Origin: Enterococcus sp. DIV2402
Lineage (GTDB): Bacteria; Bacillota; Bacilli; Lactobacillales; Enterococcaceae
Length of the DNA stretch: 64,000 nucleotides
Assembly (NCBI RefSeq): GCF_017426705.2
Contig: NZ_CP147251.1
Span: forward strand, 186,001-250,000
Direction of reading: 5' to 3'
Numbering within the stretch: the first letter of the stretch is position 1; each line of letters begins with the position of its first letter. Shown here piece by piece: positions 44,274 through 52,261 of this stretch. A program made the position numbers and the translations under genes. Below the pieces are notes generated by a model, which saw only the letters and a program-made list of their open reading frames with translations, made no database searches and was not told the DNA's origin.

Positions 44274-45354
44274 GGCTAAGAACCTCCTTTTGCCACAATT
44301 CAGGTAAGGACATTGCTGTTTCATCCCATGTATCATTGTTTTTGACTGGTTGCGCAGACGTGTAAGCGGAAGCTGGTAATAGTTTGTCAGCAATTTCTTG
44401 TGGTAATTCTACATTTTCACGAATTGGACGAGCATACCCTTTGGCTAAATTAATTTGACCTTCATCGGATAAAATATATTCACGAGCTAATTTCGCTGCA
44501 TTTGGATGAGGGGCATTTTTATTAATGATAGTGGTATACCCACTAATTACTGAACCATCGGTAGGAATCGTTACTTCAAATCGCTCTGCGTTAATTTGAT
44601 CGCGATAATTTAATCCATTAAAATCCCAAACAACGGTAACATCAATTTCGCCTTTTTCTAAATTAGCAACACTAGCATCTACTGAAGACAAGCGACCATT
44701 TTGGGCTAATTCTTGGAAATACTCTAAGCCTGGTTGAATGTCAGCTTCGTCTCCTCCTTGTGCAATTGCTGCCGCTAATACGGCAAATTGTGCTTGATTG
44801 GCTTTGGTAACATCGCCAACAGCTACTTGATAATCGCCTTTTGCCAAATCTGCCCAAGATTTAGGTGCTTCTTTTACATTATTTTTATCGGTTAAAAAGG
44901 CGATTGTTCCTGTATAACTCAATAACCAATGCCCGTCTTGATCTTTTGCCCACTCAGGAATTTCTTCCCAATAACTGGTTTTATAAGGCAACGTTAAGTC
45001 TTTACTTGCAGCTAATGGTCCAAAACTAATGCCGACATCGCCAATATCTGCGGTTCCTTTTACACCCTCTGACTCAAATTTCGCTAACTCTTCCGCGCTA
45101 GACATATCGGTATCTGTATGTTTCAACTCATATTTTTCATTTAAGTCATTCCACGTATCAACCCAGTTAGCCCAAGTATCTGGCATTCCTAAACTAGCAA
45201 TTTCGCCTTCTTCTTTCGCTTTTTCAATAATCGTTTCTAACGTATCATCCTCAGAAACATTACTTTCTTTTACTTCAGAAGAACATGCGGCTAACATTGG
45301 AATTAATGCTGAACTAGCTAATGCTAAAAGTGTAATTTTTTTTGAAATTTTCAT
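44263..45354 (-). CDS. ABC importer substrate-binding lipoprotein
   Basis: A 363-residue lipoprotein. The signal peptide ends in ALIPMLAACSS, with the lipid-modified Cys at about residue 24. The mature part is a type II periplasmic-binding fold (EEGEIASLGMPDTWANWVDT, then NEKYELKHTDTDMSSAEELA) close to the iron/2-aminoethylphosphonate/polyamine cluster. It leads the operon with the hydrolase, two permeases and the ATPase. The substrate is unknown; a phosphonate or phosphate ester is inferred only from the hydrolase. GAGGTG precedes the start. Confidence 0.85.
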   Translation of the reverse strand: MKISKKITLLALASSALIPMLAACSSEVKESNVSEDDTLETIIEKAKEEGEIASLGMPDTWANWVDTWNDLNEKYELKHTDTDMSSAEELAKFESEGVKGTADIGDVGISFGPLAASKDLTLPYKTSYWEEIPEWAKDQDGHWLLSYTGTIAFLTDKNNVKEAPKSWADLAKGDYQVAVGDVTKANQAQFAVLAAAIAQGGDEADIQPGLEYFQELAQNGRLSSVDASVANLEKGEIDVTVVWDFNGLNYRDQINAERFEVTIPTDGSVISGYTTIINKNAPHPNAAKLAREYILSDEGQINLAKGYARPIRENVELPQEIADKLLPASAYTSAQPVKNNDTWDETAMSLPELWQKEVLSHAK

Positions 45355-45556
45355 TTTTTCACCTCATAATTTGATGACCCAATCGTAACAAAGCTCTTTT
45401 AATTTCCGACAAAATTTATGAAAAGAGTCAGTGAAGATTGTAGCTATTTTGTTAACAACGTTAAAATAGTGTAAATTCGAATTTCTAGTTTGCTATTGAT
45501 AAATTCATCAATCATTTGCTAGACTAAAGCAATAGCGAGTGAAAGAAGGGAAGAAA

Positions 45557-46282
45557 ATGCCAATAGGGGTGTTAATTAACACAGGTGCAATTTTATTAGG
45601 AGGAATTCTTGGCGGACTACTTGGTCATCACCTTAGTGAGGAATTTAAAACTAATTTGACGATGATTTTTGGCGTTTGTTCGATGGGTATGGGGATCTAT
45701 GCCATTGCACCGATGAAATACATGCCAGCAGTTATTTTTGCCTTAGTGATTGGAACTGGATTAGGGTTGATGTGTCGACTTGGCGATAAAATTAATCAAG
45801 GTGCTCTGTTGATGCAGCGTCCCATCGCTAGACTTTTTTCATCAGAGCCAACGATGGATGAAGAGGAATTTATCCGTTCACTTGTTACGATTATCGTCTT
45901 GTTTTGTGCAAGTGGAACCGGCATCTATGGTAGTTTAGATTCAGGAATGACTGGAGACCATGCGATTTTAGTTTCTAAATCAATTTTGGATTTTTTTACT
46001 GCGGCCATTTTTGCGTGTAATTTAGGTTTTGTAGTGTCAATCATCGCCATTCCACAATTAATTATTTTCGGTACGCTATTCTACGCTGCTAAACTCATTT
46101 TCCCATTAACAACGCCCGATATGATTTTAGATTTCAAAGCGTGTGGTGGTTTTTTAATGGTAGCAACAGGGTTTCGAATGATTCATGTCAAAATGTTTCC
46201 CACAGCCGATATGATTCCCGCAATGATTTTGGTTATGCCTTTTAGTTGGCTTTGGGCAAACTGGATATTGCCATTCTTATAA
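45557..46282 (+). CDS. DUF554-family membrane protein (YdfK-like)
   Basis: A 241-residue integral membrane protein with six to seven helices, beginning MPIGVLINTGAILLGGILGG, the typical DUF554 N-terminus. Family function is unknown. Start at 45557 after GAAGGG; the in-frame GTG at 45539 is upstream of that site. A terminator follows. Confidence 0.85.
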   Translation: MPIGVLINTGAILLGGILGGLLGHHLSEEFKTNLTMIFGVCSMGMGIYAIAPMKYMPAVIFALVIGTGLGLMCRLGDKINQGALLMQRPIARLFSSEPTMDEEEFIRSLVTIIVLFCASGTGIYGSLDSGMTGDHAILVSKSILDFFTAAIFACNLGFVVSIIAIPQLIIFGTLFYAAKLIFPLTTPDMILDFKACGGFLMVATGFRMIHVKMFPTADMIPAMILVMPFSWLWANWILPFL

Positions 46283-46288
46283 ACAGTT

Positions 46289-46326
46289 GAGTCAATGACG
46301 CTAGACTGTGTCGTTGACTCATTTTT
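46289..46326 (+). terminator. Terminator after the DUF554 gene
   Basis: An 11-bp stem (GAGTCAATGAC / GTCGTTGACTC, one G-T) followed by ATTTTTCT. Confidence 0.75.
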
Positions 46327-46335
46327 CTAAAATTA

Positions 46336-46344
46336 TGCTAAAAT
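46336..46344 (+). promoter_or_regulatory. Extended -10 promoter of the DacA-like gene
   Basis: TG-C-TAAAAT lies 33 bp before the TTG start. Confidence 0.55.
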
Positions 46345-46377
46345 AATAGTTACAACTACATTCAAAGGAGAACTATT

Positions 46378-47820
46378 TTGAAAACGAAAAAAATCGGATT
46401 TCTATTTAGTCTATTGGCTTTTTTCTATATATGCACCACAACAAAGCCGGTGATTGCAGAGACGTTACTTGAGCAAGTCACTCAAAATAATTACAATATT
46501 CCCGAAACAGATTTACCAGAAACAGGCATTGTTATTGAAGCGGAAAACGGACAAATTTTTTGGGAACAAGACGCGACTAAAAGCATTGATGCTGCTGAAC
46601 TGTCTAATTTAATGACGATTTATTTAACTTTAGAAGCCATTCAACAAGGCGAGTTAAGCTTAGACAAAAAAGTCATTGCTACCCAAAACGACGAAGCAAT
46701 TGGTCAAATTCAATCGTTAAACAACAACAATATTATTGCAGGAATTGAATATACTGTACGTGATTTACTGAAATTAGCGGTTGTGCCTTCATCGAATGTC
46801 GCTACGTTGATGCTTGCCAACTTATTAGAAGAGCAAGATGGTCGCTTTGTCACCCAGATGAATAATAAAGCGGTTGAATTGGGGATGACGCAAACGACTT
46901 TCAATACGGCCACAGGCATACCGGCTGTTCAATTCAATGGCTATTACCAACCAGAAGGCTATGATTTTGATGCAGGTAATCTAACAACAGCTAAAGATTT
47001 AGCCATTCTCGTCTATCATTTGATTCGTGAATTCTCTTCGATTTTAGACATAACCAAAGAACTTTCTTTTACGGTTTTACCAGATTCCTTGTATGAAGAA
47101 ACATTTGAAACAGATAATGACTCGTTGTATAGTCGCCCTTTTGCCTTTAAAGGGACAGATGGTCTCAAAACAAGCCAATCAACAACTGGATTCAACGCCA
47201 TCACTACTGCAAAACAAAATGGCTTACGTGTCATTACGGTGGTTACGGGAGTCGGTAACGTATTACGACCTGAGAGTAAACAAGCCGTATTTCCCATCAG
47301 TAATACCTTGACGGAACAAGTATTTGATAATTATGAATACAAAGAAATCATTTCTGCAGGACAACAAGAGTTGAATAAACAGACGATTCAAGTAGAAAAC
47401 GATTGGTATGCTGTTGTAAAAAAAGGTCAACAGCCCACGTTTACTTTAAAAGATAACCAGCTGACATTAACGAAATCTTTACCTATCATATCAGATAGTG
47501 TCGCTCCTCTTACGGCTTCTTATCGTGAAGTGACATCACCGATTGAAAAAAATATTGAGCAACATACCTTTTTAGCAAAAATCGTTAATGTCGTCGAAAT
47601 TACGAAATTGACCATTCTCGCATTAGGAATCGCCTTATTAGGCTTGATTCTCTTATTAATGTCATTTTTCATCCCTATCATGCCGGATAAAAAAAGAAAG
47701 AACACCCACCAAAAACGTTCTCGTATCCCTTTCTTACCAACGAAAAAAATCATTCGCTGGGTAGGTATCGGCTTTTGCTTCATTGGTTTCAGTATTTTGT
47801 GCATTCAATATATCCTATAA
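46378..47820 (+). CDS. D-alanyl-D-alanine carboxypeptidase homologue with lost catalytic residues
   Basis: A 480-residue DacA-type (peptidase S11) protein with a signal peptide (residues 1-27), the S11 domain (about 35-310), a beta domain, and two C-terminal hydrophobic helices (about 400-433 and 461-480). The start is TTG at 46378 with AAAGGAG 7 bases upstream. The SxxKLMT motif, SxTK in active enzymes, reads ELSNLMT: the nucleophile Ser and the Lys are gone. The SxN motif is present (SSN in VPSSNVAT), but KTG reads KTS in DGLKTSQSTTGF. The fold is otherwise complete and undamaged, so this is probably a non-catalytic, membrane-anchored cell-wall protein rather than a pseudogene. Confidence 0.8.
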   Translation: MKTKKIGFLFSLLAFFYICTTTKPVIAETLLEQVTQNNYNIPETDLPETGIVIEAENGQIFWEQDATKSIDAAELSNLMTIYLTLEAIQQGELSLDKKVIATQNDEAIGQIQSLNNNNIIAGIEYTVRDLLKLAVVPSSNVATLMLANLLEEQDGRFVTQMNNKAVELGMTQTTFNTATGIPAVQFNGYYQPEGYDFDAGNLTTAKDLAILVYHLIREFSSILDITKELSFTVLPDSLYEETFETDNDSLYSRPFAFKGTDGLKTSQSTTGFNAITTAKQNGLRVITVVTGVGNVLRPESKQAVFPISNTLTEQVFDNYEYKEIISAGQQELNKQTIQVENDWYAVVKKGQQPTFTLKDNQLTLTKSLPIISDSVAPLTASYREVTSPIEKNIEQHTFLAKIVNVVEITKLTILALGIALLGLILLLMSFFIPIMPDKKRKNTHQKRSRIPFLPTKKIIRWVGIGFCFIGFSILCIQYIL

Positions 47821-47823
47821 TTA

Positions 47824-47860
47824 CAAAGAAGACTCAGAAAATTTTACTGAGTCTTCTTTG
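47824..47860 (+). terminator. Terminator after the DacA-like gene
   Basis: A 14-bp perfect stem (CAAAGAAGACTCAG and complement) with T-rich 3' arm. Confidence 0.8.
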
Positions 47861-47989
47861 GGTTACCAGCAACACATGAATAGTTTCTTATTCTATGAAA
47901 ATTTGTTAGAATACAGATAATTATAGTGGAGAACGGAGGCTTGAGCCTATTTATTGTTTGTATTTCGAATGATTAAATAGCTAATCGCG

Positions 47990-49411
47990 ATGAAAAGATT
48001 AAAAACGAAACTCTTTTTAAAAATTGAAATCATTGAAATTTTAGATAATGAGCAGGACTTTTTATCTATGCAGCAATTAGCGCATGATTTGGGGGACATC
48101 ACTCTAAATAATGTACGTTTAACATGTTTAGAATTGAAGGAAGATTTTGAAAAAATCTATCCTAACAATGAAGTTGAACTTGTCATCAATACACGTTACG
48201 GCATCAAGCTTATCCATCAAGGTATTGATCTACAACGCTTAGTTGAAAATTTTTTTGTGGATGACTTGAGTTATAAAATCTATCAGGCACTATTTTTAAA
48301 CAAAGAAGTCATTACAGATGATTTTTGCGAACAACATTATATCTCAAAATCAACGCTTGCTCGCTATTTACAACGCTTAAATAACCTGTTAAGCCAACGA
48401 CAATTGCGCATCTTTCTATCCGATAAAATGACACTTTCCGGACCTGTCAGTAAAATATGTTCCAATTATCAATATTATTTCTTCTTGGTTCACCGACGTT
48501 TGGATCGTTTAACATGGTTTCCAGAAATAGAAAAATATGTACAGCTTACGAAACAAGTTTTTGCTTATTTGGACATCGAGCCCACTGATGACAACCAGCA
48601 ATTTTTGGGATTATTCGTTTTGATTATCTCACAAAATAGTAAGCGTTATGGTGGCGTAACCTTAGAAGAGCCTACCATGCGTTACCATTCTTCTTATCAT
48701 TTTAATACGAAAAGACCAGACTTTCTCCCAGAATGGACTGAAATTGATTGGGACTTCTTCTTGTTGACGCTGTATGCTACGAACTTCATCCCAAACGATA
48801 ACGTCCTTCAAACGATAAAGCCCTATATTTTTGAAGAAGATATCGCCTTATGTTTGACTACCTTTGAAAAATATTTTCGTCCCTTAACAGAAGATGAAAC
48901 AGATACTTTAGCCGCTTCATTAGACCGACATATCCTATTTCACACCATGTTTTTAGTGAATAATTTTCTGCTAAGTATGTTTGGTCTTACTAATTTTAAT
49001 AGTTTCAATGAAGATTTTCCTTTTTATCAACAGCAATTCACCCAGTTTTGGGAAGAATTAGAGACAAAATCGAACCAATTTAACGGTAGCGATTACCTTA
49101 GATTTAAACTTTTTCTGATTTGCACCTCCTTGGTTGATCCCAAAGCGTTTAATCCAACTGTAAAATTATTTGTTCATTCGGATATTGCTCATACACATCG
49201 CTCATTTATGGAAAAACGTATTAGTTATTTTTTATTGAGATATAATGTGCTTTTTGTGGAAAATGTAAACCAATCTGATGTAATTATCAGTACTTTCCAA
49301 AACACTGACTTGGGTCACTCCCCTGTTATCCATGTCTATCCCTCTTTATCCAATAAAGATTTAAAAAATATTGAAGACTTTTTAAATGAAACATTTATGC
49401 ACAAAAAATGA
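47990..49411 (+). CDS. Mga-type helix-turn-helix regulator
   Basis: A 473-residue regulator of the Mga/AtxA type common in enterococci and streptococci. N-terminal HTH region FLSMQQLAHDLGDITLNNVR is followed by the Mga HTH (EQHYISKSTLARYLQRLNNL, about residues 115-134) and a PRD-like and EIIB-like C-terminal region. The ATG has almost no Shine-Dalgarno, so translation may be weak or the true start may differ. No surface-protein target is adjacent; the DacA-like gene just upstream is a candidate. Confidence 0.8.
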   Translation: MKRLKTKLFLKIEIIEILDNEQDFLSMQQLAHDLGDITLNNVRLTCLELKEDFEKIYPNNEVELVINTRYGIKLIHQGIDLQRLVENFFVDDLSYKIYQALFLNKEVITDDFCEQHYISKSTLARYLQRLNNLLSQRQLRIFLSDKMTLSGPVSKICSNYQYYFFLVHRRLDRLTWFPEIEKYVQLTKQVFAYLDIEPTDDNQQFLGLFVLIISQNSKRYGGVTLEEPTMRYHSSYHFNTKRPDFLPEWTEIDWDFFLLTLYATNFIPNDNVLQTIKPYIFEEDIALCLTTFEKYFRPLTEDETDTLAASLDRHILFHTMFLVNNFLLSMFGLTNFNSFNEDFPFYQQQFTQFWEELETKSNQFNGSDYLRFKLFLICTSLVDPKAFNPTVKLFVHSDIAHTHRSFMEKRISYFLLRYNVLFVENVNQSDVIISTFQNTDLGHSPVIHVYPSLSNKDLKNIEDFLNETFMHKK

Positions 49412-49438
49412 GGCGCTGTGTCAGAACAGGCGCCTCAT
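49408..49438. terminator. Hairpin between convergent genes
   Basis: A 9-bp perfect stem ATGAGGCGC/GCGCCTCAT overlapping the Mga-gene stop; no T run. Confidence 0.5.
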
Positions 49439-49447
49439 GTATCTTAT

Positions 49448-49747
49448 TTATTTCTCGGTATCTATCTCAAATCCATCAAATACTTCACCATCATAATATT
49501 TCAATAACTGCTCAACACTTAATAGCGATGAGGTCATTTCCTCGGTAGATTCTTCGACAACTTGACTTTCCACATATTCTTGATAATGTTCCATCAACTT
49601 TCGATACATCTCTACTTTGGAATTCCCTTCTCCAGTAATGAATGGCAGCTCTCTAAGATAACCTGAATAAACGGGCCTATCTTCAAGCACCTCAACAGGT
49701 AACTCCATTACAGTTAAATGTAAATCTTTGAATTGTTCAAACATTTG
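49448..49747 (-). CDS. HicB-like small protein, orphan
   Basis: A 99-residue acidic protein. The segment YSGYLRELPFITGEGNSKVE (about residues 27-46) followed by MYRKLMEHYQEYVES resembles the HicB partial RNase-H fold. No HicA toxin and no DNA-binding C-terminus are visible. The start at 49747 is chosen because GAGGGA, which overlaps the ABC-F stop, is 7 bases upstream; the longer GTG frame begins inside the ABC-F gene. It is cotranscribed with the ABC-F gene. Confidence 0.55.
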   Translation of the reverse strand, partial: QMFEQFKDLHLTVMELPVEVLEDRPVYSGYLRELPFITGEGNSKVEMYRKLMEHYQEYVESQVVEESTEEMTSSLLSVEQLLKYYDGEVFDGFEIDTEK

Positions 49748-49748
49748 C

Positions 49749-51272
49749 TTATCCCTCGATTTCAATGACACGTTCTACAAAATTTTCATAAAAATCTTGT
49801 TCATGAGATACCACAATAACGGTTCCTTCATATTCTGCCAAACTTTTTTGTAAGCTTTCTTTCGTTTCTTGATCGATATGATTGGTCGGCTCATCCAAAA
49901 TCAATAAATTGCCTTCTGTCATGGTCATTTGTGCTAATTTTACTTTGGTTTGCTCTCCACCACTTAACATTTTCAATGGTTCTTGAGCCAGTTGATTAAC
50001 CAGCCCAGCTCTTGATAATTGGCGTCTTAAATCTTTAACTGTTGCTTTTTCGTATAAATTACCTAGGTATTGCAGAGGTGTTTCTAAGGGAGATTCCCAA
50101 ACCAATTCTTGAGAAAAATAATTAATTTTCGTATTGGCTGGGAAATGGTACTCTCCAGAAATAGCTGGAATTTCGCCAATCAGTGTTTTCAATAAAGTGG
50201 ACTTTCCAATACCATTAAAACCACGAATCGCAATCTTTTCTCCATAACGAATAGTTAAATTAATCGGATTTAACAATGGCTTATCATAGCCTACCACTAA
50301 CGCATCTGTGGTTAATGCTAAGGTACTGACAATAGGTTTATAAGGAAACTGAAAATTTGGTTTCGCCGTATCACTTGGTGGGGTTAAACGCTCAATTTTA
50401 TCTAATTGCTTCTCACGACTTTTTGCCATTGTTGAACGTGACCCAGCTTTATATTTACGAATATATGCTTCGGTTTTTTCTATATGACGTTTTTGCGATT
50501 CGTATTGGCGTAAATAACTTTCTCGATTCGCTTCTTTTTGTTTCAACGCTTTTGTTAAATTTCCTGTATATTTAGTTAATTGTCCGAATTCGATATCCGC
50601 AATATGAGTTGTAATATCATTTAGAAAAGCTCGGTCATGTGAAATCACAAGGAAGGTCCCATTAAAGCTTTTCAAAAAATCAGTCAACCATTGCACATGG
50701 GTGTCATCCAAATGGTTCGTTGGTTCGTCTAAAACCAACATATCGGGTTTTTCCAATAACAATTTGGCTAAAATAACTTTTGATCGTTGTCCACCACTTA
50801 AATTCTTTAATAAACTATCTAAACCCAACACATCAATGCCTAAACCAGTTGCCATCTCTTGAATCAAGGTGTTCATTTGATAGAATTCTCCTTGATCGAG
50901 TTGTGTTTGCAGACGACCCGCGCGTTCTAATAGTTTATCTTCCAACGTTTCACTATAGGTTGTATACAATTCGGTAATTTCTTGCTCAATATCTAATTCT
51001 TTCTGGAAAGCTGTTTTCAGAAATTCTTCAATCGTTAACGTTTCGTTCACTCGAACATATTGATCTAAATACCCCATATGACAGTTTTTCGCAATTTCTA
51101 CACGTCCATCATCGGGTAATTGTTCTCCTGTAATAATCTTGATTAACGTCGACTTTCCGGCACCATTTTGTCCGATTAAACCGACATGTTCGCCTTTATT
51201 GACTTGTAGATTCAAATTTTCATATAAAATTTTATCTCCAAATTGTTGGGTAATGTTAATTAAACTTAGCAT
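49749..51272 (-). CDS. ABC-F ATPase (possible ribosome-protection protein)
   Basis: A 507-residue soluble protein with two ABC domains and no membrane helix. Walker A motifs are GQNGAGKST (about 37) and GFNGIGKST (about 354); signatures are LSGGQRSK and LSGGEQTK; Walker B motifs are LVLDEPTNHLD and LILDEPTNHID. The inter-domain linker (about residues 235-310) is long and basic (RQYESQKRHIEKTEAYIRKY KAGSRS-like), and this linker reaches the peptidyl-transferase centre in resistance proteins. A leader peptide with hairpins precedes it, typical of antibiotic-inducible ABC-F genes. A housekeeping ABC-F role remains possible. The start at 51272 follows GGAGAG. Confidence 0.85.
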   Translation of the reverse strand: MLSLINITQQFGDKILYENLNLQVNKGEHVGLIGQNGAGKSTLIKIITGEQLPDDGRVEIAKNCHMGYLDQYVRVNETLTIEEFLKTAFQKELDIEQEITELYTTYSETLEDKLLERAGRLQTQLDQGEFYQMNTLIQEMATGLGIDVLGLDSLLKNLSGGQRSKVILAKLLLEKPDMLVLDEPTNHLDDTHVQWLTDFLKSFNGTFLVISHDRAFLNDITTHIADIEFGQLTKYTGNLTKALKQKEANRESYLRQYESQKRHIEKTEAYIRKYKAGSRSTMAKSREKQLDKIERLTPPSDTAKPNFQFPYKPIVSTLALTTDALVVGYDKPLLNPINLTIRYGEKIAIRGFNGIGKSTLLKTLIGEIPAISGEYHFPANTKINYFSQELVWESPLETPLQYLGNLYEKATVKDLRRQLSRAGLVNQLAQEPLKMLSGGEQTKVKLAQMTMTEGNLLILDEPTNHIDQETKESLQKSLAEYEGTVIVVSHEQDFYENFVERVIEIEG

Positions 51273-51304
51273 TTTTTCTCTCCATTTCTTTATCTGTACA
51301 AACA

Positions 51305-51437
51305 AACAGCCGTAGACGCATTGTCCACGGCTTTATCTATCACTCATCAAAAAGGACACCACAAATAAACCTCGTCCTTTTTGATGAAGTATCTAACGCG
51401 TGCTCTTAACAATGCTTCATCTTCACTTGTTAAGAGC
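51305..51437 (-). promoter_or_regulatory. Attenuator hairpins in the ABC-F leader
   Basis: Three hairpins lie between leader ORF and ABC-F gene on the minus strand. 51402-51437 has 10-bp arms GCTCTTAACA/TGTTAAGAGC and overlaps the last codons of the leader ORF. 51344-51387 has 14-bp arms TCATCAAAAAGGAC and complement. 51308-51332 (AGCCGTGGAC/GTCTACGGCT) is followed by TGTTTGTTTG. A ribosome stalled on the leader ORF would melt the first hairpin and could change the fold of the next ones. Confidence 0.7.
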
Positions 51438-51476
51438 TGCTTTTCTGATAAATTTTAAATAGGATTGGTAAAACAT
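51423..51476 (-). CDS. Leader peptide of the ABC-F gene
   Basis: A 17-codon ORF, MFYQSYLKFIRKAALNK, with AAAGGAT 8 bases before the ATG. It lies about 150 bases before the ABC-F start and its 3' end forms one arm of the first hairpin. Size and position are as in the leaders of erm, msr and vga-type genes; sequence conservation is not known. Confidence 0.7.
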   Translation of the reverse strand: MFYQSYLKFIRKAALNK

Positions 51477-51502
51477 GACAATCATCCTTTCTAATCACAC
51501 GT

Positions 51503-51531
51503 TAGTCTAACACGCGTTAGAAAAATTGTCC
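51503..51531 (-). promoter_or_regulatory. Probable promoter of the ABC-F unit
   Basis: -35 TGGACA (51526-51531), 17-bp spacer, -10 TAGACT (51503-51508). The dyad CTAACGCGTGTTAG spans the spacer end and the -10 box. Confidence 0.5.
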
Positions 51532-51544
51532 ACTTGCCACTATT

Positions 51545-51578
51545 AAAAAAACTGGTGCCAATCGACACCAGTTTTTTT
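51545..51578 (-). terminator. Terminator after mtnN
   Basis: A 13-bp perfect stem (AAAAAAACTGGTG and complement) followed on the minus strand by a T run; ends the methionine operon. Confidence 0.9.
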
Positions 51579-52260
51579 ATCCCCATTGTTCTAAAAGAAT
51601 CTTCACTGCTTGAAAGGCTTGCTCTGCGGCATGATCTAGCGTATCGTCAAATGTATCGGGTGCTGCATCCCCCACATGGTCGGAAATCCCACGCACATTG
51701 ACAATTGGAATCTCATAAAAACTTGCTACTTGAGCTAAAGAGCAACTTTCCATATCTGAAGCAGCAATCGTTGGAAAGACTTGGCGGATAGCCGCAATAG
51801 ATTGCGTATCACTCATGAAAGAATCTGACGTCACAATCGTTCCTAAATGCGCAGTAATTGCACCATCTTTGAGCGCTTCTTCAATCTTAGCTAACCATTC
51901 TTCAGCCACAGGATAATCAGCTGGCATTTGTGGTACTTGACCAAACGCATAGTTAAATCCGGTTGCATCAACATCACTATAAACAAATTTGTCCGTATAG
52001 ACGACATCACCTAATGCAAAATCGGAACGAAAAGAACCCGTTGTTCCTGTATTAATAATTACATCTGGTTGAATTTTTTCACAAAGCCAAGCCGCCGTAG
52101 CAGCAGCATTGGTTTTGCCAATGCCTGATTCCACTAGGTACAATGACTCATTCACTTGTTCAATAACGGTTTTTCCTTTACGCCAAACAACGGTTGTAGC
52201 AAAGTTCGCCCGAAATGGTGCCAACTCTTCTTCCATTGCGGCAACAACTGCAATTTTCAC
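51577..52260 (-). CDS. mtnN: 5'-methylthioadenosine/S-adenosylhomocysteine nucleosidase
   Basis: A 227-residue nucleosidase releasing adenine from MTA and SAH. N-terminal KIAVVAAMEEELAPFR carries the general-base Glu; NTGTTGSFRSDFALGDVV, and SDMESCSLAQVASFYEIPIV (with the ribose-binding ME pair) and RGISDHVGD with the catalytic Asp are all present. The start is GTG at 52260, with GGAGGA 5 bases upstream and the upstream metQ stop inside that site. S-ribosylhomocysteine from SAH is the substrate of LuxS, coded in the same operon. Confidence 0.95.
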   Translation of the reverse strand: MKIAVVAAMEEELAPFRANFATTVVWRKGKTVIEQVNESLYLVESGIGKTNAAATAAWLCEKIQPDVIINTGTTGSFRSDFALGDVVYTDKFVYSDVDATGFNYAFGQVPQMPADYPVAEEWLAKIEEALKDGAITAHLGTIVTSDSFMSDTQSIAAIRQVFPTIAASDMESCSLAQVASFYEIPIVNVRGISDHVGDAAPDTFDDTLDHAAEQAFQAVKILLEQWG

Positions 52261-52261
52261 T

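Noticed and set aside
47940..47986. Short leader ORF before the Mga-type gene (GGAGG then TTGAGCCTATTT)
   Set aside because: The ribosome-binding site is only one base from the TTG and no attenuator hairpin follows.
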